The notes under the pieces were generated by a model. That model saw only the letters and a list, made by a program, of their open reading frames with translations, did not search any database and was not told the origin of the DNA. DNA of 64,000 nucleotides, from contig NZ_LPVY01000003.1 in NCBI RefSeq assembly GCF_001613805.1, positions 248,001 through 312,000 of the forward strand. The letters are read 5' to 3'. The position numbers were made by a program, and so were the translations under genes. Position 1 is the first letter of the stretch, and every line of letters starts with the position of its first letter. This document shows, one piece after another, positions 27,543 through 36,825 of the stretch. The DNA is from Thalassospira lucentensis. Lineage in GTDB: Bacteria > Pseudomonadota > Alphaproteobacteria > Rhodospirillales > Thalassospiraceae.

Positions 27543-28949
27543 TCAGTGAGGTTTTAATCCATCGGGATTAATCCCCAGCGCTTCGAAAAGCTTGGCAGCC
27601 TTGACCAGCGTTTCATCATATTCCCCTGCCGGGATACTATCGGCAACGATACCGCCGCCGACATTGAATGCCATGCGCCCCTGGTTCACGCAAATACTGC
27701 GGATCGCAATGTTGGTATCCATACTGCCATCAAAGCCGATGAAGCCGATTGCTCCGCAATAGGCGCCGCGTGTAGCCCCTTCAAGTTCGGTGATGATTTC
27801 CATCGCACGGATTTTCGGTGCCCCCGTGATGGATCCGCCCGGGAAACAGGCGGCCAGCAAATCCACGGCAGTCTTGCCATCCTGCAATTCACCGGTGACG
27901 GTCGAAACCAGATGATGGACGTTGGCATAGCTTTCAAGCATGCAAATCTGTGGTGTTTCAACTGTGTGCGGCTTGCAGACTTTTGATAAGTCATTGCGCA
28001 AAAGATCAACAATCATAATGTTTTCTGCACGATCCTTTGCAGATAACATCAATTCCTGTGCCAGCTCAGCATCTTCGACGGGCATGTTGCCACGTGGTCG
28101 GGTACCCTTGATCGGTCTGGTTTCAACATGGCCGTTGGTGACCTTCAGAAACCGTTCTGGCGAGTTTGACAAAACCGCGACCTCGCCAAAATTCAGGAAA
28201 GCCCCGAAAGGTGCCGGGCTGGCAAGACTTAGACGACGATAAAGGTCAAACCGTTTCGGGACAGCATCATGGGCATATTCGGCCCGGAAGCTTTGCGACA
28301 GATTGGCCTGAAAAATATCTCCGGCATGAATGTAGTCGACAACGGTCTGAACTGCGTTTTCGTACCCGGTGCAGTCAAAGTTTGATTGCCACGGCATTAT
28401 ATCGGGCACATGCGGTACATCGGGAATCTCGCCCATGGGGCGTGCCAAACGCAGGTATTTGCGAATCAATTCCATGCGATCCTCAGCGCGCTTTTCCCGT
28501 GCTGACGCAGATGCTTCGGGAATCCCCGTCGAAATAAGCCACATGCGGCGTTCAATCTGATCGAATGCGATGACCAGATCATAAATACCAACCGCCATAT
28601 CGGGCATATTGAGCCAGTCTTGCGGGGCTTTGGGAAGCGATTCGAGCTGTTGCGCAAGCTCATATCCGAAATAACCGACAGCCCCGCCTTGAAACGGCGG
28701 CAAATCCGGAGCTGATTCCATACGATACCGCGCCATCAGATCGGCAAAAACCGCGAAGGGATCACCGGGAACAGGAAAACCGTCAAGCACCACCTGCCCG
28801 TTCTTGGTCGTCAGTTTATGGAGCGGAGATGCAACGACATAAGCAAAGCGGTCCCGGTCACCAGAATCAAGAAAATGACTGTCTGCGAATCCGGAAAAAG
28901 CGCCATAAGCGTCAAGCGGTTCGATATAGGGGCATTCTTCAATCAGCAT
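27543..28949 (-). CDS. pabB: Aminodeoxychorismate synthase component I
   Basis: The 468-residue chorismate-utilising enzyme has PIKGTRPRG. The Lys here is the hallmark of PabB, where TrpE has Ala. Other signatures are SPERFLKV, GGSITGAPKIRAMEII and YCGAIGFIGFDG. It aminates chorismate to 4-amino-4-deoxychorismate with ammonia from PabA. It lies upstream of the ABM, pabA and pabC genes on the same strand but is separated from them by a terminator and a 255-bp gap. Confidence 0.94.
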   Translation of the reverse strand: MLIEECPYIEPLDAYGAFSGFADSHFLDSGDRDRFAYVVASPLHKLTTKNGQVVLDGFPVPGDPFAVFADLMARYRMESAPDLPPFQGGAVGYFGYELAQQLESLPKAPQDWLNMPDMAVGIYDLVIAFDQIERRMWLISTGIPEASASAREKRAEDRMELIRKYLRLARPMGEIPDVPHVPDIMPWQSNFDCTGYENAVQTVVDYIHAGDIFQANLSQSFRAEYAHDAVPKRFDLYRRLSLASPAPFGAFLNFGEVAVLSNSPERFLKVTNGHVETRPIKGTRPRGNMPVEDAELAQELMLSAKDRAENIMIVDLLRNDLSKVCKPHTVETPQICMLESYANVHHLVSTVTGELQDGKTAVDLLAACFPGGSITGAPKIRAMEIITELEGATRGAYCGAIGFIGFDGSMDTNIAIRSICVNQGRMAFNVGGGIVADSIPAGEYDETLVKAAKLFEALGINPDGLKPH

Positions 28950-29088
28950 TTTACGGTTTCGACCTGTGGTCTGGATAACGTTTCGGCGGATCGCGGTGTG
29001 ACGGAATGGCCGCCAATTTATGCGATTCTGGCATTCTGGCGAGGATGAATTTCAAAAATCTGTCAAAGATATTGATGTGCGCAACGCA

Positions 29089-29118
29089 AAAGGGCCAATC
29101 CGATGGACTGGCCCTTTG
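29089..29118 (-). terminator. Terminator after valS
   Basis: AAAGGGCCA pairs with TGGCCCTTT, with a smaller inner stem and TTTTG following on the minus strand, 22 nt past the valS stop. Confidence 0.8.
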
Positions 29119-29139
29119 ACGTAATGACATCAACCGGAA

Positions 29140-31806
29140 TTACATCGCCGCGATGCGAGCATGTGCTTCCTGCAGTTTGGCAAGGGTATCGCGGGCTTCC
29201 TCAAGCTTGGCTTTTTCGGTCGCGACAATATGTTCAGGTGCGCGGCTCACAAAACTTTCGTTGGAAAGCTTGCCTTCCTGCCCCTTGATATATTTGGTTT
29301 TGCCGTCGATTTCCTTTTCAAGGCGGGATTTTTCAGCCGCAATATCAATGAAATCGGCAACCGAAACAAATACGGTCACACCATCAACAACGGTCTGGAT
29401 TGCCCCTTTGGCGATGGTTTCGACATCGCCCTGCCCGTTGAATTCAACCGCGGCCACACGTGCCAGACGTTTAACCTGGGCTTCCTGTGCGGTCACCGCA
29501 GCCTTCATGGCATCAGACGCATCGACCAGATAGATCGGTACTTCGGCCGCAGGCGGTACGTTCATTTCGGAACGAACACCACGGATGTTACCGATCAGTC
29601 GGATGGCAAGATCGATTTCATCTTCGGCGACACGGTCGATCAGCACATCGTCGAATTTCGGATAAGCCTGCGACATCAGAAGTGTTGCACGATTGTCGGC
29701 AGACTTTTCCCAAAGTTCTTCGGTGATGTAAGGCATGACCGGATGCAGAATCAAAAGAATCTGATCCAGAACCCATGCAGTCACCGCGCGAATTTCGGCC
29801 TTTGCTTCTTCGTCCTGCCCCATCAGAACCGGCTTTGCCAGTTCCAGATACCAGTCGCAGAAAGTCCCCCAAACGAACTGATACGCACCATTTGCGGCAT
29901 CGTTGAAGCGATAGCTTTCGATACCCAAAGCAACGGTTTTGGCAGCCTCGGCGGTTTTGCCAACAATCCAGCGTGCCAGTGTCGAATTGACATTGGCAGG
30001 ATTGAAACCGTCAACCGGTTTGCATTCGTTCATTTCCGCAAAGCGGGCCGCATTCCAAAGCTTGGTCGCAAAGTTCCGGTACCCTTCGACGCGGGACGCG
30101 GCAAGTTTGATATCGCGCCCCTGTGCAGCCAGTGCCGTCAGGGTCAAACGCAGAGCATCACAGCCATATTCGTCAATGAGCTCCAGCGGATCAATCACGT
30201 TACCCTTGGATTTCGACATCTTCTGACCGTGTTCATCACGGACCAGTGCATGGATATAGACATCCTTGAACGGAACTTTACCATCCATGAAATGCATGCC
30301 CATCATGATCATGCGGGCAACCCAGAAGAAGATGATGTCAAAACCGGTAACCAGCACATCGCCCGGATAATATTTGTTCAGTTCCGGGGTCTTATCCGGC
30401 CAGCCAAGGGTCGAGAACGGCCACAATGCCGACGAGAACCATGTATCAAGAACGTCGGTTTCCTGGGTCAGTTCAACATCCTTGCCGAAATGCGCCTTGG
30501 CAGCAGCCAGAGCTTCTTCTTCGGTTTCCTCGACAAAGATTTCACCATCCGGACCGAACCATGCCGGAATGCGATGGCCCCACCACAGCTGGCGCGAAAT
30601 GCACCAAGGCTGAATGTTGCGCATCCATTCAAAATACGTGTTCTCCCAGCTCTTGGGCACAAACTTGATACGGCCGTCTTCAACTGCCTCGGTCGCCGGT
30701 TTGGCAAGAACTTCAGCATTCACGAACCACTGATCGGTCAGGTAAGGCTCGATCACGACGTTTGAACGGTCGCCATACGGAACCATGTGAACGGTATCCT
30801 CGATCTTCTCCAGAAGACCGAGCTCTTCCATTTTGGCAACGATCAGTTCGCGTGCCTTGAAACGATCAAGACCACGATATTCATTTGGCGCTTCATCATT
30901 GATGCGCGCATGGTCATCCATGATGTTGATTTTTTCCAGATCATTGCGCTTGCCAACTTCAAAGTCGTTGAAATCATGTGCCGGGGTGATTTTAACCGCA
31001 CCCGACCCTTTTTCAGGATCGGCATATTCATCGGCAACGATTCTGATGCGGCGACCGACGATCGGCAGAATGCAATATTGCCCGATCAGGTCCTTGTAAC
31101 GTTCATCATCCGGATGAACCGCAACACCGGTATCGCCCAGCATGGTTTCCGGGCGGGTGGTGGCAACAGTGATGAACTGGCCTTCTTTGCCCTCGATCGG
31201 ATATTTGAAGTGCCAATAGTGGCCTTTGACTTCTTTCTGAACGACTTCAAGGTCAGAAATCGCGGTCAGAAGTTTTGGATCCCAGTTGACCAGACGCTTG
31301 TCGCGATAGATCAGGCCCTGTTTGTGCAGGGTCACGAACACCTTGCGCACGGCAGCCGAGAGGCCATCATCCATGGTGAAACGTTCACGCGGCCAATCCG
31401 GCGATGCGCCCAAACGACGAAGCTGGTTGGTGATGGTACCGCCTGACTTTTCTTTCCATTCCCATACTTTTTCGACGAACTTTTCGCGGCCAAGGTCATG
31501 GCGCGTGACGTTCTGTTCGCCCAGCTGACGCTCAACAACCATCTGCGTTGCGATACCTGCGTGGTCAGTACCGGGTTGCCACAGGGTGTCTTTGCCCGAC
31601 ATCCGGTTATAGCGCACCAGGATATCCTGCAGCGTAAAGGTCAGCGCATGCCCCATATGGAGGCTGCCGGTCACGTTGGGCGGCGGCATCATAATGACAT
31701 AGGGATTGGCATTCGATGCCGGATCGGCAGCAAATACCCCCGATTTTTCCCATTTATCGTAAAGTCTGCCTTCAACGTCGGCCGGGCTGTATGTCTTCTC
31801 CAACAT
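29140..31806 (-). CDS. valS: Valyl-tRNA synthetase
   Basis: The 888-residue class I synthetase has HMGH in NVTGSLHMGHALTF (HIGH signature), KMSKSKGNVIDP, and an editing domain between them. A C-terminal coiled-coil arm (residues about 820-885, Lys/Glu-rich) contacts the tRNA. ATG 31806 (MLEKTYSP) fits the family start; a GTG ten codons upstream is possible but less likely. Long antisense frames inside it are shadows. It follows popZ in the conserved tolC-popZ-valS order. Confidence 0.97.
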   Translation of the reverse strand: MLEKTYSPADVEGRLYDKWEKSGVFAADPASNANPYVIMMPPPNVTGSLHMGHALTFTLQDILVRYNRMSGKDTLWQPGTDHAGIATQMVVERQLGEQNVTRHDLGREKFVEKVWEWKEKSGGTITNQLRRLGASPDWPRERFTMDDGLSAAVRKVFVTLHKQGLIYRDKRLVNWDPKLLTAISDLEVVQKEVKGHYWHFKYPIEGKEGQFITVATTRPETMLGDTGVAVHPDDERYKDLIGQYCILPIVGRRIRIVADEYADPEKGSGAVKITPAHDFNDFEVGKRNDLEKINIMDDHARINDEAPNEYRGLDRFKARELIVAKMEELGLLEKIEDTVHMVPYGDRSNVVIEPYLTDQWFVNAEVLAKPATEAVEDGRIKFVPKSWENTYFEWMRNIQPWCISRQLWWGHRIPAWFGPDGEIFVEETEEEALAAAKAHFGKDVELTQETDVLDTWFSSALWPFSTLGWPDKTPELNKYYPGDVLVTGFDIIFFWVARMIMMGMHFMDGKVPFKDVYIHALVRDEHGQKMSKSKGNVIDPLELIDEYGCDALRLTLTALAAQGRDIKLAASRVEGYRNFATKLWNAARFAEMNECKPVDGFNPANVNSTLARWIVGKTAEAAKTVALGIESYRFNDAANGAYQFVWGTFCDWYLELAKPVLMGQDEEAKAEIRAVTAWVLDQILLILHPVMPYITEELWEKSADNRATLLMSQAYPKFDDVLIDRVAEDEIDLAIRLIGNIRGVRSEMNVPPAAEVPIYLVDASDAMKAAVTAQEAQVKRLARVAAVEFNGQGDVETIAKGAIQTVVDGVTVFVSVADFIDIAAEKSRLEKEIDGKTKYIKGQEGKLSNESFVSRAPEHIVATEKAKLEEARDTLAKLQEAHARIAAM

Positions 31807-31842
31807 GGTCTTTTGATCCGCTGCGGGTTTTATCACTGTACA

Positions 31843-31874
31843 AAGAAAAAGCGGCGCACCGGTGGCGCGCCGCT
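31843..31874 (-). terminator. Terminator after popZ
   Basis: GCGGCGC pairs with GCGCCGC and the minus strand continues into TTTTTC, 22 nt past the popZ stop. Confidence 0.75.
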
Positions 31875-31895
31875 GTGAATCATATTTCGGCTCGC

Positions 31896-32531
31896 CTACA
31901 GGTCTTCGGCGCGGTTCACGATCCGCTCGATTTCCTTTTTCACAAGGCGTTCGATCATATAGGGAAGGTTTTCGTCAAGCCATTCCTTAAGTAACGGGCG
32001 CAACATATCACGCACCAGATCTTCAAGCGTGATATGGCCCGCATTAAGGCCGAGAGCAACAGCGCGTTTCTTTGCAACTGCTTGCGCCAAATCCGAGATG
32101 GTTCCGGTTGCCGTGTTTTCGGTAACACGCGAAATCAGCGGCTCGTCATCTTCGTCGTCCTCATAAACCGCCGGCATTGCCGGTTCGGGTTCATCGAAGT
32201 CATCAATCGGATCTGGTTCGGGCTCTTCGAATTCGTCTTCTTCCGGGGTTTCGTCGAAATCGAGCATGTCGTCGAGTTCGAGCTCTTCCTCGGGTTCGTC
32301 AAGTTCGAGTTCTTCGGGTTCTTCGTCGAATTCAAGTTCTTCGGGCTCTTCGTCAAGTTCGAGCTCGTCGATCTCTTCTTCTATTTCCGGTTCGGGCTCT
32401 GGTTCAGGTTCCGGCATCGGTTCTGGTTCAGGAGCGGCCTGTTTCTTGTCGTCATCCCCTTCATCAGCAAGAATCTTGCGGATGGACTGGAGGATGTCCT
32501 CCATTGAAGGTTCTTGTTGCCCGTCACTCAT
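31896..32531 (-). CDS. popZ: Polar organizing protein PopZ (DUF2497)
   Basis: The 211-residue protein has the N-terminal interaction motif EPSMEDILQSIRKIL and the C-terminal oligomerisation region LEDLVRDMLRPLLKEWLDENL followed by MIERLVKKEIERI. Both are diagnostic of PopZ, the alphaproteobacterial cell-pole hub that anchors the chromosome origin through ParB. Between them (residues 36-130) lies a very acidic Glu/Pro/Asp low-complexity stretch built of repeated EEPEELE-like units. Caulobacter PopZ has a comparable acidic disordered linker. Neighbours tolC and valS are typical. Confidence 0.93.
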   Translation of the reverse strand: MSDGQQEPSMEDILQSIRKILADEGDDDKKQAAPEPEPMPEPEPEPEPEIEEEIDELELDEEPEELEFDEEPEELELDEPEEELELDDMLDFDETPEEDEFEEPEPDPIDDFDEPEPAMPAVYEDDEDDEPLISRVTENTATGTISDLAQAVAKKRAVALGLNAGHITLEDLVRDMLRPLLKEWLDENLPYMIERLVKKEIERIVNRAEDL

Positions 32532-32586
32532 TTTTTAACTTCCGCACTAGATTTCATTACCGAACCGCCCTTCTCCCCAAGGTCTA

Positions 32587-32606
32587 ACAGGGCCCGAAGG
32601 CCCTGT
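32587..32606 (-). terminator. Hairpin after tolC homologue
   Basis: ACAGGGCC pairs with GGCCCTGT around a CGAA tetraloop (TTCG on the transcribed minus strand), 11 nt past the stop. The U-tract is poor, so it may stop transcription weakly or protect the mRNA end. Confidence 0.55.
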
Positions 32607-32617
32607 CAGTATTCAGG

Positions 32618-33970
32618 TCAGTCCGTTCCCCACCACTGATCCTTGACTTTATTGTAGTTGGATTCAGTGTCATAAATTTCGACCGGAAGGCCGAGAACCT
32701 GCGCATTCAAGGCACCCATCGCTGCCTTGACCTGGAATTCGGCAACCGCGGCATCACGGCGCGAACCAACAAGGTTAACGCGTGCCTGCAGCAATTCCTG
32801 TTCCTGATCAAGAACATCAAGAACGGTACGCGAACCGACAGATGCTTCGCGCTGAACACCATCAAGGGCGACTTCGGCTGAAGCGACCTGTGCCTGCTGT
32901 GACTCGATGCTGGCACGTGCCGTCACAAGGGTTTCCCAAGAGCTGGTGGCGTTCTCAATCACCGCACGACGTGCTTCGTCGACCTGAACACGGGCCTGAC
33001 CGGCAGTCTGTTTAGCGGCACGAACCGATGAATAAACCGCGCCCTGCTGATAAAGAGGCACAGTGACCTGAGCGAGGACTTCGGCGCTGTCAGCCGTCAA
33101 ATCCTCCTGCGAGGATTCGTAAGCACGCTGAACACCGGCGGTGAAATTGACTTCCGGATACAGCGAACCTTCGCTCAGGCGAATGTCAGATTTCGCCGCG
33201 TCTTCGGTATATTGGGCCTGAACCACGTCCGGATGCTGTTCCTGGGCAATAGCCAGAACATCCGTAACACTGGTTGGCAAACCAGACAGCGGGTTCGGAA
33301 TTTCAAGGTTATCGGGCTTGTTCCCTACCAGACGCTCGTACTGCGCGCGGGTATTTGCAAGGTTTCCCTGAGCCGAAATCAGATCGGCCTTGGAACCGGC
33401 AAGACGGGCTTCGGCCTGTGAAACGTCGGTACGGGTCACTTCACCAACCGAAAAACGGTCACGCGTTGCTTCAAGCTGACGTTCCAGAACGCGAACGTTG
33501 TTCTGGTTCAATTCGACAACAGCTGTGTCACGCAGAACGTTGAAATAAGCAGTCGCCACCTGCAGCAGCACATCCTGTTCAGAAGAACGAAGGGCTGCAC
33601 GTGCCGCACGGATACGCGATTCCGCTCGATCAGTTTCAGCAACGGTACGACCACCACGATACAGTGGCTGAACAACTTCTGCGCCAACAGTATAAGGCGT
33701 CAGACTGTTGTCGGTTTCAGTACCATTTTGATCAGTATTCAAGTCCCGGAAGCCAGCTTCGCCCGAAAGCGAAACGTTCGGGCGCCAGTTTGACAGCGCC
33801 TGCGAGACTTCTTCATCCGTCGCACGGAGCGCCGCACGACCGGATTCCAGCGTCGGGTTGCTCTGATATGCCTTGATCAAAGCTTCTTCAAGGCTCTCTG
33901 CAGAAGCCCCATTGGCAGCGATACCGCCGGTGGCCAGAATACTGCAGGTCAGCAAGAACCGTTTTAACAT
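32618..33970 (-). CDS. TolC-family outer membrane efflux channel
   Basis: The 450-residue protein has a Sec signal peptide (residues 1-24, cleavage likely after ASA) and two tandem TolC repeats rich in Ala, Gln, Glu and Arg that form the periplasmic helical tunnel. Signatures are LEEALIKAYQSNPTLESGRAAL, PLYRGGRTVAETDRAE and the later PLYQQGAVYSSVRAA. Trimers form the exit duct of RND efflux pumps and type I secretion. The gene sits beside popZ and a PIMT-like gene, as commonly seen in this class; no pump genes are nearby. Confidence 0.93.
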   Translation of the reverse strand: MLKRFLLTCSILATGGIAANGASAESLEEALIKAYQSNPTLESGRAALRATDEEVSQALSNWRPNVSLSGEAGFRDLNTDQNGTETDNSLTPYTVGAEVVQPLYRGGRTVAETDRAESRIRAARAALRSSEQDVLLQVATAYFNVLRDTAVVELNQNNVRVLERQLEATRDRFSVGEVTRTDVSQAEARLAGSKADLISAQGNLANTRAQYERLVGNKPDNLEIPNPLSGLPTSVTDVLAIAQEQHPDVVQAQYTEDAAKSDIRLSEGSLYPEVNFTAGVQRAYESSQEDLTADSAEVLAQVTVPLYQQGAVYSSVRAAKQTAGQARVQVDEARRAVIENATSSWETLVTARASIESQQAQVASAEVALDGVQREASVGSRTVLDVLDQEQELLQARVNLVGSRRDAAVAEFQVKAAMGALNAQVLGLPVEIYDTESNYNKVKDQWWGTD

Positions 33971-34055
33971 TTATCTACCCTTGTAAGATCCTACACCAAG
34001 TCCCGACCCCGGCGCAGTTTCGCATATGGTAACGACGGAACGAAAATTTTCCAAG

Positions 34056-34098
34056 AAAAGAGGCAATTGTTTGAGAAAAAATAAAATTGCCGTCTTTT
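34056..34098 (-). terminator. Terminator after rhodanese gene
   Basis: GGCAATT pairs with AATTGCC, extended by AAAAGA/TCTTTT across one bulge, with a T-rich tail on the minus strand. It lies between the rhodanese and tolC genes. Confidence 0.7.
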
Positions 34099-34113
34099 CC
34101 CACCGTCAAATCA

Positions 34114-34437
34114 TCAATCGTAACGTGTCATATCCGGGTCAATTTCCAGCGCCCAGACATCTATACCGCCCGCAACATTAAAAACATCTTTAAATCCGCG
34201 ATCCTCAAGCAGCATCGCGGCATGACGACTGCGAACACCATGATGGCAAAGAAGTGCTACCGGCTTTTCCGGGGCAAATTCCCCTGCCCTGTCAGCCAGT
34301 TTGCCAAGAGGAATATGGATCGCGCCCGCAATTGCGCAAATCTCGATTTCCCAATCTTCGCGGACATCGACCAGTAAAAGCGGATTGGTTCCGTCAAGGC
34401 TCGCTGCCAGTTCACTGCATCGGATATCGCGCACCAT
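34114..34437 (-). CDS. Rhodanese-like domain protein
   Basis: A 107-residue single-domain rhodanese with LLLVDVREDWE and an active-site loop CHHGVRS centred on Cys near residue 64. GlpE-type enzymes of this size transfer sulfur from thiosulfate to cyanide or to biosynthetic acceptors; the physiological acceptor is unknown. An AGG-containing site precedes the ATG. It has its own terminator on one side and a hairpin on the other. Confidence 0.9.
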   Translation of the reverse strand: MVRDIRCSELAASLDGTNPLLLVDVREDWEIEICAIAGAIHIPLGKLADRAGEFAPEKPVALLCHHGVRSRHAAMLLEDRGFKDVFNVAGGIDVWALEIDPDMTRYD

Positions 34438-34485
34438 TTGCCTGCCTTGGTTTCCTGATAGGTTGTTCGGCTGGTTTAGATAAAA

Positions 34486-34513
34486 TTTTGCCCGGAGATA
34501 TCCCCGGGCAAAA
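34486..34513 (-). terminator. Terminator after PIMT-like gene
   Basis: TTTTGCCCGG pairs with CCGGGCAAAA across an 8-nt loop, with further Ts on the minus strand, 11 nt past the stop. Confidence 0.8.
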
Positions 34514-34523
34514 CAAAGTCATA

Positions 34524-35177
34524 TCAGAATATGAAGCTTTCCGCCGGCTCGAACCCGGGAAGATAGGGAATGTTCGCATCGAAAAGATCACGATGCCCGA
34601 CAACACCATTTTCACGTTCATAAAGACGTGCCACGCCAACCTTGCCCGGTGCGCGGACCACAACCAGCAAACGACCACCTTCGGACAACTGACCAAGAAT
34701 ATTGGCCGGAACCTCAGCAACCGCACCGTCAAAGACGATAACGTTATAAGGTGACTGCTTGGCATAGCCGTCGGCCAGATCGCCTTCGACCACGATGACA
34801 TTGTCATAGCTGTGAGCCTGGAAGGTCTTTTCGGAAATCGATGCCATTTCCTTGTCGCTTTCGACCGCAACCACGGTTTCGGCAACACGTGACAGAACCG
34901 CCCCCGTATAGCCATATCCCGCACCGATCACCAGGGCGACGTCACTCCGTAAGATTTCGGCAGACTGCATCAGGCGCGCAATTACCATCGGCTCCATCGC
35001 ATACCGGCCATTTCCGACAGGAATATCTTCATCGACATAGGCAATGCCACGTTTGCCTTCCGGCAGGAACAGTTCGCGTGGAACCTCCTCCATCGCAGCG
35101 ATGACCAAGGGATCGGTGACCTTGTTGGTCCGAACCTGATTTTCCACCATGTTACGGCGCGCGATTTGGTAATCCAT
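34524..35177 (-). CDS. PIMT-like methyltransferase (Pcm paralogue)
   Basis: The 217-residue protein begins MDYQIARRNMVENQVRTNKV and has the SAM-binding strand VALVIGAGYGYTGAVLSRV. The PIMT GTGSGY is changed to GAGYGY, so it is more divergent than the pcm at 9463-10116. In alphaproteobacteria this paralogue is regularly encoded next to tolC. Repair of isoaspartyl residues is the family activity, but it is not assured here. ATG 35177 fits the family; the frame extends 38 codons further without support. Confidence 0.82.
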   Translation of the reverse strand: MDYQIARRNMVENQVRTNKVTDPLVIAAMEEVPRELFLPEGKRGIAYVDEDIPVGNGRYAMEPMVIARLMQSAEILRSDVALVIGAGYGYTGAVLSRVAETVVAVESDKEMASISEKTFQAHSYDNVIVVEGDLADGYAKQSPYNVIVFDGAVAEVPANILGQLSEGGRLLVVVRAPGKVGVARLYERENGVVGHRDLFDANIPYLPGFEPAESFIF

Positions 35178-35424
35178 GTTTATCTGACCTGAAAATTCTC
35201 GCGAGAAAAAGCCTGCAACCGGTCTTTGTCCCCAAAACCACGTCACAGATGTTGCCCTGTTTATAGTCAGCACATGGGCAACTGACAACAACGGATCAAG
35301 AAGATCGGAGCAATTATTCGCTAAAACATGTTGAAAACATATCCAGAATGGATTTACCCGGGCGCAAATTGTTTGTTGGCGATCCCCCGGTCTGCATTCT
35401 GTTTAAAAATGTAAAATTGGGTGC

Positions 35425-35454
35425 TTGACGGCCTGTATTCGATAGGGCTATACA
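35425..35454 (+). promoter_or_regulatory. Promoter of tRNA-Cys/tRNA-Asn unit
   Basis: TTGACG and TATACA are separated by 18 nt, placing transcription start about 12 nt before tRNA-Cys. Confidence 0.65.
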
Positions 35455-35472
35455 CCGGCCAGCCAACGCTAA

Positions 35473-35546
35473 GGCGCGATGGCGGAGTGGTTACGCAGAG
35501 GACTGCAAATCCTTGCACGCCGGTTCGATTCCGGCTCGCGCCTCCA
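35473..35546 (+). tRNA. tRNA-Cys (anticodon GCA)
   Basis: A 74-nt cloverleaf with acceptor GGCGCGA/TCGCGCC, anticodon loop with GCA (in ACTGCAAAT), TTCGATT T-loop and an encoded CCA. It is followed 4 nt later by tRNA-Asn, so the two are co-transcribed. Confidence 0.97.
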
Positions 35547-35550
35547 CTAA

Positions 35551-35626
35551 TCCGGCATAGCTCAGTTGGTAGAGCAAATGACTGTTAATCATTGGGTCGC
35601 AGGTTCGAGTCCTGCTGCCGGAGCCA
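35551..35626 (+). tRNA. tRNA-Asn copy 1 (anticodon GTT)
   Basis: A 76-nt cloverleaf with acceptor TCCGGCA/TGCCGGA, anticodon GTT in the CTGTTAATC loop, TTCGAGT T-loop and encoded CCA. It is identical in sequence to the copy at 36826. Confidence 0.97.
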
Positions 35627-35628
35627 CA

Positions 35629-35658
35629 AACCCCTGGAACTCTGTTCCGGGGGTTTTT
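35629..35658 (+). terminator. Terminator after tRNA-Asn copy 1
   Basis: ACCCCTGGAAC pairs with GTTCCGGGGGT and runs into T5, three nucleotides past the tRNA end. Confidence 0.85.
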
Positions 35659-35732
35659 GCTTTTGTGCCCTGCCCCGCAAATTGCTACCAATGACGCAAC
35701 CAGTCGCAATAAATTTCCCGAAGGATCGATAG

Positions 35733-36656
35733 ATGTCATCTCCTGTCTCACGCCGCCAAATGGCCAAGGATCTGAGTTTCTCGCAACTGGCGTGGGGGGC
35801 ATGGCGTCTGCGCAACAGCGCGGATATCAGGAATACCGGGGATATTCTGGAACTGGTCCACGCCTGCCTTGATTCTGGCATTACGACATTTGACCATGCT
35901 GATGTTTATGGTGGTTACGAATGCGAGGCCTATTTCGGCGAGGCATTGGCAAAAGCGCCGGAATTGCGCCGCAAAATGGAAATCGTCACCAAATGTGGCG
36001 TGGCATTGGTCAAGGATACGCGGCCCGATCACCGGATCAATCACTACAACACGACCAAGGCCCATATCCTGCAATCGGTTGAAAATTCACTGCGCAATCT
36101 GGCAACCAGTCATATCGACATGCTTTTGATCCACCGCCCCGATCCCCTGATGATCGCAGACGAGATTGCCGAAGCCTTCAACGAACTTCGCAGGGCGGGA
36201 AAAGTACGCCATTTCGGTGTTTCAAACTTCACTCCGTCACAATTCAATCTTTTGCAAAGCCGCCTTGATGTGCCGCTTGCCACCAATCAGGTCGAATGTT
36301 CGGTGCTAGAACTTGCTGCGATCTTTGATGGCACATTCGATCAGATGCAACAAAACCGCATTCACCCGATGATCTGGTCGCCACTGGGCGGCGCACGCCT
36401 GTTTAACACCGAAAACGACGTGGCAGCCAAACGTCTGCGCCCCGTTCTTGAAAGAATGCGCGACAAATACGCCCTGCCCGGCATTGCCGAAGTAGCGATA
36501 GCCTGGTTGCTTCACCTGCCCTGTCAGCCGGTGCCAGTACTTGGCACCATGAAAGCCCATCGCATTGCAGACGCGACACTGTCTTGCAGCACTCAGTTTG
36601 ACCGTCAGGACTGGTTTGAAATTCTGGTCACCGCACAATGTCATCCGGTCCCGTAA
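35733..36656 (+). CDS. Aldo/keto reductase, YdhF-like
   Basis: The 307-residue TIM-barrel NADPH enzyme has catalytic Asp and Tyr in TFDHADVYGGYECE, Lys in EIVTKCG, and His in DMLLIHRPDP. The last motif with LMIADEIAEAFNELRRAGKVRHFGVSN matches the YdhF group. It reduces carbonyls; the substrate is unknown. AAGGAT precedes the ATG. It is the only gene between two identical tRNA-Asn genes. Confidence 0.9.
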   Translation: MSSPVSRRQMAKDLSFSQLAWGAWRLRNSADIRNTGDILELVHACLDSGITTFDHADVYGGYECEAYFGEALAKAPELRRKMEIVTKCGVALVKDTRPDHRINHYNTTKAHILQSVENSLRNLATSHIDMLLIHRPDPLMIADEIAEAFNELRRAGKVRHFGVSNFTPSQFNLLQSRLDVPLATNQVECSVLELAAIFDGTFDQMQQNRIHPMIWSPLGGARLFNTENDVAAKRLRPVLERMRDKYALPGIAEVAIAWLLHLPCQPVPVLGTMKAHRIADATLSCSTQFDRQDWFEILVTAQCHPVP

Positions 36657-36825
36657 GCATTTAAAGGCACAGGAAACCTGTATTCAATAAACCGGAAAGC
36701 GACGGATATCCCGGTACAGTTAAAAAAGACAAATTTCGGGTCATTTTTTCACAAAAAGGTCTTGCGGGAACAAAGCCGTTTTATTATACCCCTGCCACGC
36801 GCTTCGAACGGAGCGTCAACCCTGA

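Noticed and set aside
29161-30765. 534-codon open frame on the plus strand
   Set aside because: It lies antisense to valS, whose class I motifs are complete. The antisense frame resembles no known family and reflects codon bias.
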